Of a stretch of 64,000 nucleotides of DNA, positions 44,701-56,095 are shown one piece after another. The position numbers were made by a program, and so were the translations under genes. The first letter of the stretch is position 1; the number at the start of each line of letters is the position of its first letter. The notes under the pieces were generated by a model, which worked only from the letters and a program-made list of their open reading frames with translations, was not told where the DNA came from and made no database searches. The DNA comes from Blastobasis lacticolella (lineage: Eukaryota > Arthropoda > Insecta > Lepidoptera > Blastobasidae). The stretch lies in contig LR990064.1 in NCBI GenBank assembly GCA_905147135.1, positions 10,000,001 through 10,064,000 of the forward strand, read 5' to 3'.

Positions 44701-44780
44701 TGTAATAAATTCATGGAGTTGCGTTGTTAAAATCCTGCTGATAACGACGGAATACTGCAAACAGATTGATACTTCCAATA
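41767..44780. other. 3-kb AT-rich stretch without a recognised gene
   Basis: I see no repeat or gene to support. A 65-codon open stretch on the minus strand (42406-42209) has no recognised motif. Confidence 0.45.
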
Positions 44781-45204
44781 GGGTCGTGCCCTGTAGCGTG
44801 ACATCGAGTAATTCGAACTGGATGACGCAATTTGTTTGTTTGATAAACCTCGATACAACAGAGGCGTACGCTTACGGACTCGTCACCAGTCGAAGTTATT
44901 TTCCGGAGCTTTACGCATCGTCCCGGAGCGTTAACAGTGATGATATATTTGTGTGGAAACAAAGAAAATTTATTTTATCAAAATGTAAGTAGAGCTTTTA
45001 TTTTTCAGTGAAAATTATTCAGAATTCAAAACGTGTTACAGTTACAAGAAAATTTTCTAGAATAGAAATATAATTGGCAAATTTTATGAGTGATATTTTT
45101 TGTTCATACGCCTGCTAATTAGCGGCCGCAAATTTGATAACCAGTCGCATAGCATACGATTGATTAAGCTCAATATTTAAATAAGTGTTTTTTATTTGTT
45201 TCAG

Positions 45205-45454
45205 ATGGAACAAAATAAGGAAAAAGCGCGCCAATTCGATGTGGTTCATTTCTTACAAGAACCTTCTGAAGAAATTGATTACTACGTATGTGTACCGTAC
45301 ACTTGGGTGATAATCCATAGATTTACGGAAAAGATAGTAGTTGTTGCATATCCAAAAAATGAAGATCCCTTTGTAACGAGAGAACGCGTTAAGAAAAACG
45401 AGGAACACGATATTGAGTGGGCGTTTTGTACGGCCGACTTGAAATATCAATCTG
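45205..45454 (+). CDS. BEN-gene copy, first coding exon
   Basis: 250 bp, 83 codons plus one base, between TTTGTTTCAG and GTAAGT. It encodes the conserved-looking N-terminal module (VPYTWVIIHRFTEKIVVVAYP). No defect is visible in this exon. Confidence 0.7.
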
Positions 45455-45543
45455 GTAAGTTTTATTAAATTAGTTATGTATTGTACCAATGCATTTTCTT
45501 TTTTGTAATACCTCAAATTAACAAAAAATCTTGTGCATTCCAG

Positions 45544-45624
45544 ATTCTTATGAAGATGCAGAGCTTTGGATATCTAAGAATAATAATAATCGACCTACGA
45601 TACGAAAAAATTCAAATACAAATT
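45544..45624 (+). CDS. BEN-gene copy, second coding exon
   Basis: Acceptor TTGTGCATTCCAG and donor GTGAGA at 45625. Completes SDSYEDAELWISKNNNN in phase 1 and joins the next exon in phase. Confidence 0.6.
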
Positions 45625-48399
45625 GTGAGAATCAATTCGTTTTTAAATTGACGCTGTATTGCATGCCTTAAGCGCGAAGCGCGCCTTAAAATCGAAATCT
45701 CGGTTTCGTCAAAGTTTCTAATTAAATAAATTAATTATTTGTGTTTAAAGTGGGTTCAATTGCATACAATAATAAAAGAAAATCATCAATGCCTATTTTA
45801 CTAAACAATATAAAGCTGATTAATCCCACAATTTAGATAAAAATGAATATTTATGAAAAAACGTTGTGAAAATTCCGTCTAACATTGAAAGTACATGTAC
45901 TTGTAACCTCGATAACTTTCGAGAAACACAACTAATTCGCTCAAATTTTATTTCAATTGGACCGCGATTTAATTGAAACGAACTAATTAAAAAACCACAA
46001 CTCAATAATTATTAGTTTAATTATAAAATAATAAGTTTTGTACGGTCGAATCTAAAAAATTCACATCTCAGGCAGCCATATGTATAAAAAATATAATAAA
46101 CAGAGTTAGTGAAGACTTGCAACTTCTACCAGAACGTGCAAAATGGCGTTAGCATAGATTTTAATATCATGAACACTTAGGCATGCTTATTTGGTTTTAC
46201 CAAACTTTCTCCCTTATTTTCATTTTTTTTTTAATAGTTATTGATTTTTATATTTACTATTTCTAGGTTCGACGGTTCCATGGGATCACGAATTACGCAG
46301 TAGCAAGCAGAAATTTTTGTCAAAGACCAAAAATAAATCTGAGAGGACAAAGCCGTACAACTTCCAAGCAGGAATTGCCGAAACATATGAACAAGGAATC
46401 AATTATCGAAGCAAAAAGACAACTCTATTTAAAACGATTAAATTGATGGTTCAAAAAGTACTGAAAGAAGCAGTAAGTCTACTGAACAAGTTGATAATGA
46501 ACAAGAGTCAAGCATGATAATAGACTTACTAACGACACTTAGTAATGACGTCAACATTGAATGTCAGTCACAACAAGAGCAGCCCAGGGAAAACCATGGA
46601 AGCCAAAATTTGACAGCTACACCAAAGTCTCCATCTCCAATCGAGCAGACTTCTCAGCCAAGTCAAAACAGTAATCAAAGCATTCGAGTAAAAAATGTTC
46701 GAACTCTTAAAGCACCATCGAACAATCAAGAACCACGCGTTGATGACACTTCAAATACCAGGCAAATTACTTCTCAGCTTACAATGAGCTCACTATCTCC
46801 TGAGCTATGCAACCAGATTGAAAATGTCAGGAAAAATATGGCCATTGCTGCGCAAAACTCTTCGAATCGAGTAGACCCACCAAAGCCTGTAACTCAACCA
46901 TCACCAGCAATGAATCAGAATCCGGTACACCAAGGATCATCGGTTCTTATTCCGAATAACGTCAATTGTGCTCCGATTCCAGGAATTTCGACCAGCTCTC
47001 AAGGATACCAGCATATATCAGGAATGAATACAGTACTTGCTACTGATCCAAGAGTTGTTTACTCCGTTGGTAGTGTCGCAGCTCCTCAAAATCTTCCACT
47101 AAATCAGAATCCTATCTTTGTCTATCAAAGTGTACAGCAAAATTTACCGACTCAACAACAATACATGCAAATGCCTAGACAAGGATTAATACAAAGACCA
47201 ACAACACAAGCGCTTGATCCTAGACTTCATGTGCAATATCATCCGATCAGTGAAGTTCCACAGTATCAACCTGTCAGACCAACTTTGAATAACAATCCAT
47301 TGAACGTATCAAATCAGTTTCATCAAGCTCCGGAGATCCAACATCAAGCACAGAGGGCAGTCAATCAACGACCACAAGCTCCTGTCTACATTCCTATTTT
47401 GCCTAAAAATAGTAGACGAAGCCCAACCCTTCAAGGAGTTGAAAAGACACCACCACCCACTTCGTAAAAAATTCCAAGCTCAATATACCAGGCACTATTA
47501 TCTGTTCTTGAAAAGTATCCATTGAATGAGCAAGAGTTGCAAGCAATTCTAACGAGGATTCCCAGGGACCAGAACAATCCAGGTTTGATGAATGTCCTTC
47601 GAAATATCGCAGACTTGAAAGCAAATTGTTCGCACAGGTTAAATGTGCCTGTGAGTTAATCCGACCAATTACCGAGAATGGAATCTTCACCAGTCCATCA
47701 AAATGTCAATCAAAATCTGCGCCCGCAAGCTCAGCAGGTTGATCAATTTAATGAAGTGAATTCGACGACGAAGCGAGTACATATTCAAGATGCCGGTGTC
47801 AGGTCTGGTCAGGTCAAACAAACGTGTGCACACAAGAACGTCTGTCATCACCTTACAGTGCAGCATCAGATTCAGGAATTGAGACGGATCATGAAGCAGC
47901 TTCTAGCTATGAGATGTCAGTATATACAGCACATGAGACAGCCAATGAGACTCAGCATAATTCAGTAGGCAGGACAATTGCGCAAAACTCTCTGTCAACA
48001 TTGGTCGCTCAACAACAAATGATGGAAAAATTTGCAATCGTCTGTAGTCAAGTGCATTCTACTTTGCAGAATACGGTAAATGTTTTCGATAACTTACGGA
48101 ATTCGCTCCTTGAAACTGCTAAGTCATACCAAACGTTTTTCGACAACGAAAGAATCAATGCGTCGGAAAATTCAGCAAGTCACGCACCTTCTAGAAACGT
48201 CGCACAAGAAGTCTCGCCGGTTGTTGAAGAAAGACAGAATTCAGCGCCTGTGAGACCGAATTCTAGCAATGGGAATCAGCAGAACAATGCCGTCAGTATA
48301 CTACCAGAAAAAAGCCTCATTCCACTCAGCAAGTTATTCTACCACCGGAATATGATCCCAACGATACAAAATGGACTCTTAAGATTCGGAATCATATGA

Positions 48400-48755
48400 C
48401 CGGGCTTGTAGAGCTTATACCTAATAGCAATATCTATGTCAGGTACAGCGAGCTCAAACGTTGCGAACAAGAATCAAAATGTTCCCAATCATTAGCGCAG
48501 ATGATGTTACATGAAGTCTTCAACGAAAAAGCTCTGGGTGTATGTGCATCGATGACTGAAATAGTAAAGGTTCATTATCAGAGCAGCCCAGATGCAAGAC
48601 CTCCATTAGATAACCATGGATCTTTGGTCCTCCTTAATTACGTCATACAGTATAGTTTCAAATGTAAGTGGAGTGCTGATGTTGTAAAAATCCTTCATAC
48701 TTTAGATCTTGAGGTCAAAAAAATGCGATGTAAGTACGCTGTTAAATCTAGGTGA
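48400..48755 (+). pseudogene. BEN domain of the 45.2-48.8 kb gene copy
   Basis: About 115 codons of BEN domain in one open frame: WTLKIRNHMTGLVELIPNSN, LKRCEQESKCSQSLAQMML, ALGVCASMTE, ALD-like PPLDNHGSLV and a final helix DVVKILHTLDLEVKKMRCKY. The domain itself is undamaged; the frame is lost just upstream. Confidence 0.75.
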
Positions 48756-49337
48756 TAATGATTGTGTCTTATCGAATTTATGTAAATAGTATGTTATTAA
48801 TCTAATTTCGTTCTAAAACGTAGAGGGCGCCACCCCAAAACGTTAATTCTAGTTCCATACAAAAATATTTTTTTAAAAGTTCCAAAGGTGTTTTAGTGTT
48901 AACAATTAATGTAAAGTGCGTATGAATAAAATATAAAAGTGTTTAGGTGAGAGACTACTTGGATATCGTGAAAACAGTAACAGCAAGTGTTAAAATACGG
49001 TACCTCATAACGACTATATTTTGTCGCCTAATTGAGGATAATCTCACATCATCTTAATTGAAGAACTTATCTGTGGTAATACAAAGTAATAAGTGAAAAT
49101 AAACCATTATAATTTTAAAATAACTGGAATTAACACATCAAATAAAACACCGTCAAATGTTCAAAAAGTGACACGACAACAATGTAAACAAAAGCCAGCT
49201 GATGACAGTTAAATTACATACTTAGATTGAGCATAAACAGTGTTAGATAAAGCAGTCAACGGGTGTGTAGCCTTGTACAATAATAGATGGCACCACGATA
49301 GAGGGAATATCGGACATAGGAATCGATTGGTACAGGG

Positions 49338-49457
49338 GCGCCATCTAGCGGATACAACCTGCACTTTCTAGTAATTATAGGTCGAACACATTGGTTGCAC
49401 AAACATTGTTGTTGCATTAGGATCCGCTATTTTTATTGGAAACTCAATAGAGGGCGC
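49338..49457 (+). promoter_or_regulatory. CTCF-like motifs in the LINE leader
   Basis: 49351-49338 (minus) reads CCGCTAGATGGCGC; 49446-49457 reads AATAGAGGGCGC on the plus strand. A third, CGTAGAGGGCGC, ends at 48830. All lie upstream of ORF1 (ATG 49473). Confidence 0.4.
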
Positions 49458-49472
49458 TACAAGTTGCATAAA

Positions 49473-51284
49473 ATGGCATCTAGGACAAGTAGGACAGAAT
49501 GTTGTACTAAGTGTAAGAAAACATACAAAATAAATGGATATATGCGATGCTGTGTTTGTGATCAAATCTACTGTCTTGACGAATGCTCAAAGGTCTCATA
49601 TAAACAGAACGCTATGATGGACAGATCGAAAAGAACTAGTTGGAAATGTACGCAATGCATTAGGAAATCTACACCTAAAATAGCCAAAAGATATAAAGAG
49701 AGCGAAAAAGTACTACCTCATCCAAAATCTATTCCTGAGAACCTTGAGACTGGAGTGCAAAGTACAGTTTTAACTGTCAACCAACTAGCAAACTCTAAGA
49801 CTACATCTAACTCATCACAAGAGAATAATCAAAATGATACCTCTTGCTCACAAGAATTATCCATTACTCGAGGTGGGCCGCAAATATTACCGCTTGTGTT
49901 CCCTGCCACATGTATAACCCCGGGGGCAGATACTGAAGAAATAGTAAAAGATACCGCCGTAGAAATCAATTCTATGCCAACAGTAAAACCTAATGAAGAT
50001 GACACCTTTCACTCGCTAGAGTTGTCCATTATTCCGGTTGAAAATTCGAGAAAGAATGATAGCGCGAAGGGAGACAACACTCTAGTTGCCAACGCAGAAA
50101 TAAAAACGGATACAGGTAATACGATGCAGTCACCTCAACATGCTTATCACTATATAAAGCAGCCGGTATTCGACCATGTCAACGAAAGAAAGCGGGAAAG
50201 TGTGGTGGTAAATATCTCTACAAAAAATTCGTTTGATTCCCTGGCGGACACATTGGAAACAGATAGCGAAAGGGACGAATATGAGATAACTCCAAAAGTT
50301 ATGGAGAGGTCTGGTGAGCTAAGACGCAGTTGTCCGGAACTAAATAACCTGGCAACAAGAAATGAAATAATAGACTTAAAAGGAAAAGTAGCAACCCTGG
50401 AAACATCGCTGGCTTCTGCCGAGCAAGAGATAGAGACCATGTTATCCGAAAACTGTTATCTAAAAGAGGAGATAAATCGATATAAAAAGAAGCTTGAATA
50501 CCTGTCAAAGATATGTACGGGTGCAAATACTATTATCAAAACGAAATAACACCGTAAAATGAATAACAGGACTATGCCAATTCGTACGTTTCTAGATGCG
50601 GCCGCATCTTTCAACAAGATTGTAAATACGGAGGAAGAGAATAAGGAGATGAAATCGGTCGAACCGCGGGTACTGATGAAACACAATAAAACATTTGCGG
50701 CAAATATGACGTGTAAAAAAACTGACTCCAAAAAAGGAAAAATTTGTCTGCTGAGTGCAACCACAACAAATAATATTCTAGGAGCAGTAGGGCGGACCCC
50801 ACTTTAAAATTGGGAAGTATGCCACTATCATTTACCAAACCGTGGTATATCACAACTATTAACAGGATTAGAATTGAAACTGAAGGATTTTACAATGAAA
50901 GATTACTGCGTTATAATGATGGGGGAACGAGATTTTGACAAGGCGACAAACTATTATAAACTTATAGATATTATTAGAGAAACTTTAATGCCTATTACAT
51001 ACACTAACGTCATTTTCTGTCTACCAATCTTCAGATGTGGGAAGTATGTACAGATATTGAATAAACGGATCGAATTATTCAACTACTTGTTGTTCCAAGA
51101 CTCCAAACGCTTTGAATATACCTATCTGCTAGATTCTAACATTAACCTACGATACAATGCGTCTATGTTTAGCAAATTTAATGGAAAGGTTAATAAGTAT
51201 GGCACGAGGGTGATAATTCAAGATATCTCGGAAATGGTGGCTATAACAATACCCCAACAGAAAGATAATTTTTTTCGTCACTAG
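49473..51284 (+). pseudogene. LINE ORF1: Cys-rich finger, coiled coil, SGNH-like domain; two in-frame stops
   Basis: I chose ATG 49473 because CCTKCKKTYKINGYMRCCVC follows and the upstream in-frame ATG (49395) lies in leader sequence. The N-terminal finger (CCTKC, CCVCD, CLDEC, CTQC) is PHD-like. A long Ser/Thr/Asn linker leads to a heptad region (IIDLKGKVATLETSLASAEQ). After TAA 50547-50549 the same frame goes on: KGKICLLSATTTNNIL, CHYHLPNRGISQLLTGL, DYCVIMMGERDF, TYLLDSNINLRYNASMF, which resembles the esterase-like (SGNH) domain of lepidopteran LINE ORF1 proteins. TAA 50805-50807 is a second interruption. The first stop could in principle be the true end. Confidence 0.6.
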
Positions 51285-51790
51285 TCTTAGTGATTTTGCT
51301 ACAGAGAGCGAAGGGACAGGTAATACAAACCAGATAGAGAAGCCTTCAAAACTATCGCGCGAGTTCATTCAGCTGTACTACCAAAACACAAGAGGCCTTC
51401 GAACAAAGGTAACGACATTTTTCAACAATATTTCAAGTTATTCTGCAAATCTGCTGGCTATCACAGAAACGGGACTGACCGACTCTATGCACGATGGAGA
51501 GTTGTTTCCACGCGGCTACAGTGTGGTGCGATGTGATCGTGCGGACGGGCGCAAGCAGGGCGGGGCGCTGCTCGCCGCTGCGCCATCACTAAAGCTACAG
51601 CCAGCTGTAATACCAGATGATCCTAATCTGGATGCCACGGCTTTCGAATTGGTATGTGCCCATGTAATAGGGCAAAAGGGACGTTTAATTACGTGTTGCG
51701 TTGTCTGTATCCCACCAAAAAGCAGTAATGAGCAGTATATGTATCTGTTTCATATCTTAGAGAAAATATGTCTTATTAAAAAATTACATT
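51285..51790 (+). pseudogene. LINE ORF2 endonuclease N-terminus, truncated
   Basis: IQLYYQNTRGLRTKVTTFFN, LLAITETGLTDSMHDGELFP and RKQGGALLAA are the QNxRGL / ExxL / GG blocks of the EEP endonuclease. The similarity ends near EKICL at 51778; the open reading beyond is chance read-through into the TG repeat. Confidence 0.75.
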
Positions 51791-51818
51791 TCTTTTTTAC
51801 CTTAAATCTACTGTCGTT

Positions 51819-51859
51819 GGAGCCTCCTTTTAAGCTAAAAGCCTGTGGTAGGAGGCTCC
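51819..51859. other. 9-bp perfect hairpin stem
   Basis: ggagcctcc (51819-51827) and ggaggctcc (51851-51859) with a 23-nt loop, just after the truncated LINE; possibly a LINE 3' UTR structure. Confidence 0.5.
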
Positions 51860-52012
51860 GCTCTTCCTATGGTAATTATAGAGGTAGGTACAGGTTGAGT
51901 TTTTTCTATTTAACAATAATACAATCCATTTATATATACATATATATATATCTATGTATGGTATATATAAAAATATATAAGGCACATTATGTAAAAATAA
52001 GTAAACTGCGCG

Positions 52013-52091
52013 TGTGTGTGTGTGTGTGTGTGTGTGTGGTTTGTGTGGTGTGTGTGGTGTGTGTGTATGTGTGTGTGTGTTTGTGTGTGTT
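52013..52091. repeat. (TG)n microsatellite
   Basis: About 79 bp of TG repeat with GG and TA interruptions. An AT-rich segment (51925-51980) precedes it. Confidence 0.95.
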
Positions 52092-52224
52092 CTTAATTGT
52101 GTATCATGAACTATTATTAAACGGTACGCTCCAATAAAGATTCGGTCTCTTCATAAGTTTTACTATGTAGCCATTTCGTCAGTATGTTTTTGCAATCACT
52201 GTACTGTTTGTCATAAATAAAAAT

Positions 52225-55156
52225 TTATTTGTTTATTTTATTATAAAGATACGCCGACTGAAATACAAATTGGTGACTGGCAAAAGTAGTTTTTGGTGCT
52301 GAACCCTGTATTACTACGTCTTTCCTTCTTTTGTTCAAAAGAGTGGGGTCATATCTGAGTGATCTTTGGGTTTTTAATAATGTTAGAAGCAAATATAACT
52401 TTCGAACAGTGAGAAGGTTACTAGTTTGATACAGGATTTCAGTCGGAAATCGTATTCTTTTAAAATACATAACCTTGATTAGTGCTCGTTGAGCTCGTTC
52501 TAAATCAAGAAATTGGGGTTTTTGCCGCTCCACCCCAGATCGGAATGCAATATACCAGTACAGATTGTACGAGAGAAATATATATTTGATTGAGAAGATG
52601 CTTGGGGGAATCTTTCAATTCACGAGGACGGTTTGGCATTACGTGTCTAAGTGTTTTAAATATCCAAACAAGCTTTCTCAGTCTTTTTATGACATGTTCA
52701 ATGTGCGGATACCATGATAATCTCTGATCGACAATGACACCCAGATATCTAGTGTGAGGAACTTTTTCAATGATTGGGCAGTTGCAGTTGATTGTATCAG
52801 TGTCATCTCTACAACTATGTATTTTGACATTGAAATCATGGCCTGGTTGAGAACTATTATAAATACCAAAACAAATATAATTTGTCTTGGAGGTGTTTAA
52901 CGTAAGGAGATTACGTTGTAACCACGTAGATATTTTGGCCAGACCACATACAGCACAGATTCCCAGGATGCCCCCGTGAAGATCACGGCCGTGTCATCGG
53001 CCTACGACAGGATTTTAGCGTTTTCAATGTTCATGTTACAAAGGTCATTTATGTAAATAAGAAAAAGAGTTGGTCCTAGAACGCTTCCCTGAGGTACACC
53101 GTAAGACACGCCCGCCCCGTCACTGAGGATACCATTACTGTCGCAACCATGCAGTTTTACTTTCTGTATTCTTTCCGACAGATAGTTTTTAAAAAGATCA
53201 AGTGGAACACCTCGAATTCCAATGTTTTCCAGTTTGTGTAAGAGGATAGGAACAGAGACGGTATCGAATGCTTTTTTCAGATCAAGGAAAACCGCCAGAC
53301 ATTTATTTTTATTATCAAGTTGTACTGTGACAATAGAGCTTAGCTCAGAAACAGCATCTTCTGTCGACTTTCCTCGTCTGAAACCAAATTGAGCAGATGA
53401 TAGTAAATTGAATTTGTTCAAATAATTCAGCAATCTTACATTTAGAGCCTTTTCTAAATTTTTTGAAAGAGCCGGTAGAACCGAAATAGGTCTGTAATTG
53501 TTAATATCTGTTAAGGTCTGTGATTATTTTAGAGGGGCAGGAAAGATACCTTTATCAAAGCACAAGTTTATCAGGTGAGTAATTATAGGTACAATTTTAC
53601 TACACGCTAGTTTTAGAAATAATGTGGGGATATTATCCCAGCCAGGGGCACTATCTGACTTCAAGTTCATCAATATATCTTTCACCTCATCATAATCTGT
53701 GTGCAGCAGAGCAAATGAATTTTGACTTTTTTGTAAACCAGGTAAGATGGTATCACTTGTGTTTGTTGTTGCTACAGGTTGAATTTTATTAGCCAATTCC
53801 TTACCTATATTTACAAAGTAATTATTTATGTAATTCGCTGATTCGCAAGGTGAATATCTAATATTAAGTAGATCTGTGTTTGAAGTGTGTGCTTTGCTAG
53901 AATTTGTTATATATTTTATGTTTTTCCACAATAATTTGTTGTTATTTAAAGAGTTCGTGAGTATATCTCTCTCATATTTTCTTTTTAGAGATTTTATTAA
54001 ATTATTGCAGTAATTTCTATACCGACGGTATGTTATACGAAGGACTTCATTATAGGGGTCGCTGCGAGATTTTTTTTGTAGTTTGTCACGATTCCTAATA
54101 CACCGCAACATTACCTGAGAAATCCAAGGCTTAACAATTCGTTTGCTACAAGGTACAGGTCTTATGGTTGTATTCATATTTAAACTTTCAGATATATGAT
54201 CTATTAAACAATTAGCAACAGTATTAGGGTTGTCACAGTGCAACAATTCGGATAGGTTTTTACTTTTTATATATTTTAAGGCATTTTCATAATTAACAGT
54301 GGTTTTAGTTCTTTTATCTTCTGGTAGGTATTTGAATTTGGAGATGGACAGGAATGTTGTAAAATGATCTGTAATAGTAGTATGCATCACTGCAATTGTT
54401 GCTATGTGTTTTGTTTTGTCGAGCCTTATCATGAAATGATCTAAGCAGTTTTGCTCGCGAGTAGGTAAAGTATGACCGGCTAATATGCCATAAAATGACA
54501 ACATGTTCAAATATTTTATTCTATTTTTCGTTCCTGTGCCAGTTCCGAGATTTTTAAACGAATGTTTATATTTATATCACCCGCAATAATGATGCCCTTG
54601 GATGAGTTTAGTGTTTCTAAATGTGTGTTTAGCGAGTTTACGAAACTATCCGTATTGGGGTGTGATGGAGATCCGTAAATGCCCAAGACGATATTATTTA
54701 AAACCTCGATCTGTAGGCATGATGCTAACGATAACCTTATGTCTTTAATCTTATGCTTTAGTTCTTTTCTAACATACACCACTACACCGTCATTTTGATT
54801 TAATTGGTGGCTCGTGGAATAAGCTAGGTAATTATTTAGTTGCGGTAAGGTTTTATTCGGGCTTAACCGACATTCGGTCAGAATAATGATATCTGTTTGA
54901 AATGAGAAGGTAGTTAAAGTGGCAATAAAATCATCAAAATTGCTATATATGCTCCTGATATTTTGTGACATAAAAGGTCGTCATTTCTAATCTGTATTTG
55001 ATTCTCTAATTCCCGAGACTGACATTCAATAGTATGAGCGATATCAATTTTGTCTATTTCGTTCAATGTTTTTAGGGTGTCACCCATTTGCAAGGAAATA
55101 AAACAGTAACCAGGCATTTTTAAAGGATTTGCTATTCTTGTGCTTAAGCCTTGCAT
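52225..55156 (-). pseudogene. LINE ORF2 with a stop exactly at the RT YxDD tyrosine
   Basis: A frameshift near 54972 joins the start (QMGDTLKTLNEIDKIDIAHT) to the endonuclease (SQNIRSIYSNFDDF, IIILTECRLS, DGVVVYVRKEL, IIIAGDININI). RT blocks: SDSAPGWDNIPTLFLKL, TAA at 53525-53523, INNYRPISVLPALSK-like, FGFRRGKSTEDAV, VFLDLKKAFDTV, SYGVPQGSVLGPTLFLIYIN. The catalytic motif reads stop-ADD: TAG at 53004-53002 stands where YADD has Tyr. Beyond it are shifted thumb pieces and the C-terminal ERAQRALIKVMYFKRIRFPT block to 52225. Confidence 0.82.
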
Positions 55157-55469
55157 TTGTATACAAAGTAATAATGGTGTTCATAGTAATCTTAAATTGT
55201 GTTTCAAGTTTGAAAGAAACTGTAGAGCGTAGAAAAGTAGTTGATTGAGTCATATTGTGGGTGTGTATGTGTTTGTGGGTATGTGAGTGATGTGTGCTTG
55301 TCTTTGAGAGTGTGATAATTTTTGTATTGTTGTGTGTGCGCGAGTAAATAACAACAAATCCAATTTGCAAATATGGGTAGGACGTGCTTTGCACCAAATT
55401 ACAATATAACAGTGATAGGCTTTTTACATTTATAAATGTAACAATCGGAATTAATCTAAGTTTGCATAG

Positions 55470-55712
55470 TCATTCGTTCTCCAAGAGTAGTTGGTGTACT
55501 TGTTGTTCTTGTTTTATCATTATTTTCGGAGAGTTTTCGGTTTTTCGCACATAAACCCTTCCATAGGATGTCCAGACGAATTTATAGTTTTTAGATTTGG
55601 CAAGATCGCGAGCCAGAAAGTATAGGCGAGCTCCCTTAGATGTAAGATTTTCCTGAAGAAAAACAGGAGTGTCCTCGTCGGTCCTGAAGCCCAAATGCTT
55701 AGCACATAATTT
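55470..55712 (-). pseudogene. LINE ORF1 C-terminus (baculovirus-FP-like fold)
   Basis: VFLQENLTSKGARLYFLARD, KSKNYKFVWTSYGRVYVRKT: the helix-plus-hairpin C-terminal domain named for the baculovirus FP protein and common in LINE ORF1 proteins. Only about 75 codons remain. Confidence 0.65.
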
Positions 55713-56095
55713 AATGGGCCTTATAAGAAAGCTCACTGTTACCCAAAGGGCAATGGAAAGAGCTATGCTTGGAGTTTCTTTGCGCAATCGAGTCAGAAAT
55801 GAGGAGTCCCGCAAGCGAACCAAGGTCACCGACATAGCTCTAAGGATTGCCAGACTGAAGTGGCAGTGGGCAGGGCACATAGCTCGAAGAACAGATGGCC
55901 GATGGGGCAGTAAAGTTCTCGAGTGGCGACCACGTACCGGTAGACGCAGCGTGGGTAGGCCTCCTACAAGGTGGACCGACGACCTGGTAAGGATCGCAGG
56001 TACCAGCTGGATGCGGAAAGCACAGGACCGGTCTTTGTGGAGATCTCTGGGGGAGGCCTATGCCCAGCAGTGGGCGTCTTCTGGCTGATATGATG
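55713..56095 (+). pseudogene. RTE endonuclease-RT C-terminus, copy 2
   Basis: Open from GLIRKLTVTQRAMERAMLGV to SLGEAYAQQWASSG, about 96-97% identical by eye to copy 1 (30738-31090). It keeps the Trp codon and the 37-bp segment that copy 1 lacks. It ends TGATATGATGAAATG. Confidence 0.88.

Larger units (their letters stand above)
44780..48758 (+). pseudogene. BEN-domain gene copy, introns kept, coding sequence broken
   Basis: Probable exons: a 5' UTR exon ending at 44984 (donor GTAAGT), 45205-45454, 45544-45624 and 46267-48755. ATG 45205 directly follows the acceptor TTTGTTTCAG. The N-terminal domain (FDVVHFLQEPSEEIDYYVCV, DIEWAFCTADLKYQSD) continues in phase over two introns to STVPWDHELRSS. 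A long Gln/Asn/Pro-rich middle follows. The C-terminus has MTGLVELIPNSNIYVRYSEL, SLAQMMLHEVFNEKALGVCA, ARPPLDNHGSLVLLNYVIQY, which fits the BEN DNA-binding domain. Defects: frameshift near 46455, TAA 47465-47467, TAA 47657-47659, frameshifts near 47820 and 48340. Kept introns imply DNA duplication rather than a retrocopy. BEN proteins are nuclear chromatin and transcription factors. Confidence 0.72.
48800..51795 (+). mobile_element. 5' part of a two-ORF LINE (CR1/jockey-like), 3' truncated
   Basis: A leader with CTCF-like GCGCC motifs (48822, 49338, 49446) leads to ORF1 from 49473 and the start of ORF2 endonuclease to about 51790, after which sequence similarity to a LINE stops. Related in layout to the 2.2-7.6 kb element but a different family. 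Confidence 0.7.
52225..55712 (-). mobile_element. LINE with FP-like ORF1 end, endonuclease and RT, defective
   Basis: On the minus strand: an ORF1 C-terminus (55712-55470), a spacer, ORF2 from ATG 55156 with endonuclease (to about 54516), RT (about 53700-52990) and a C-terminal domain ending at 52225. The 5' end of ORF1 is cut at 55712 where an RTE fragment begins. Confidence 0.8.

Noticed and set aside
49395..49472. Earlier in-frame ATG for the LINE ORF1
   Set aside because: The extra 26 codons fall in leader DNA with GCGC motifs; the Cys finger starts just after ATG 49473.
51487..52137. 216-codon frame running through the TG repeat
   Set aside because: Only the first part is LINE endonuclease; the rest is read-through of low-complexity DNA.
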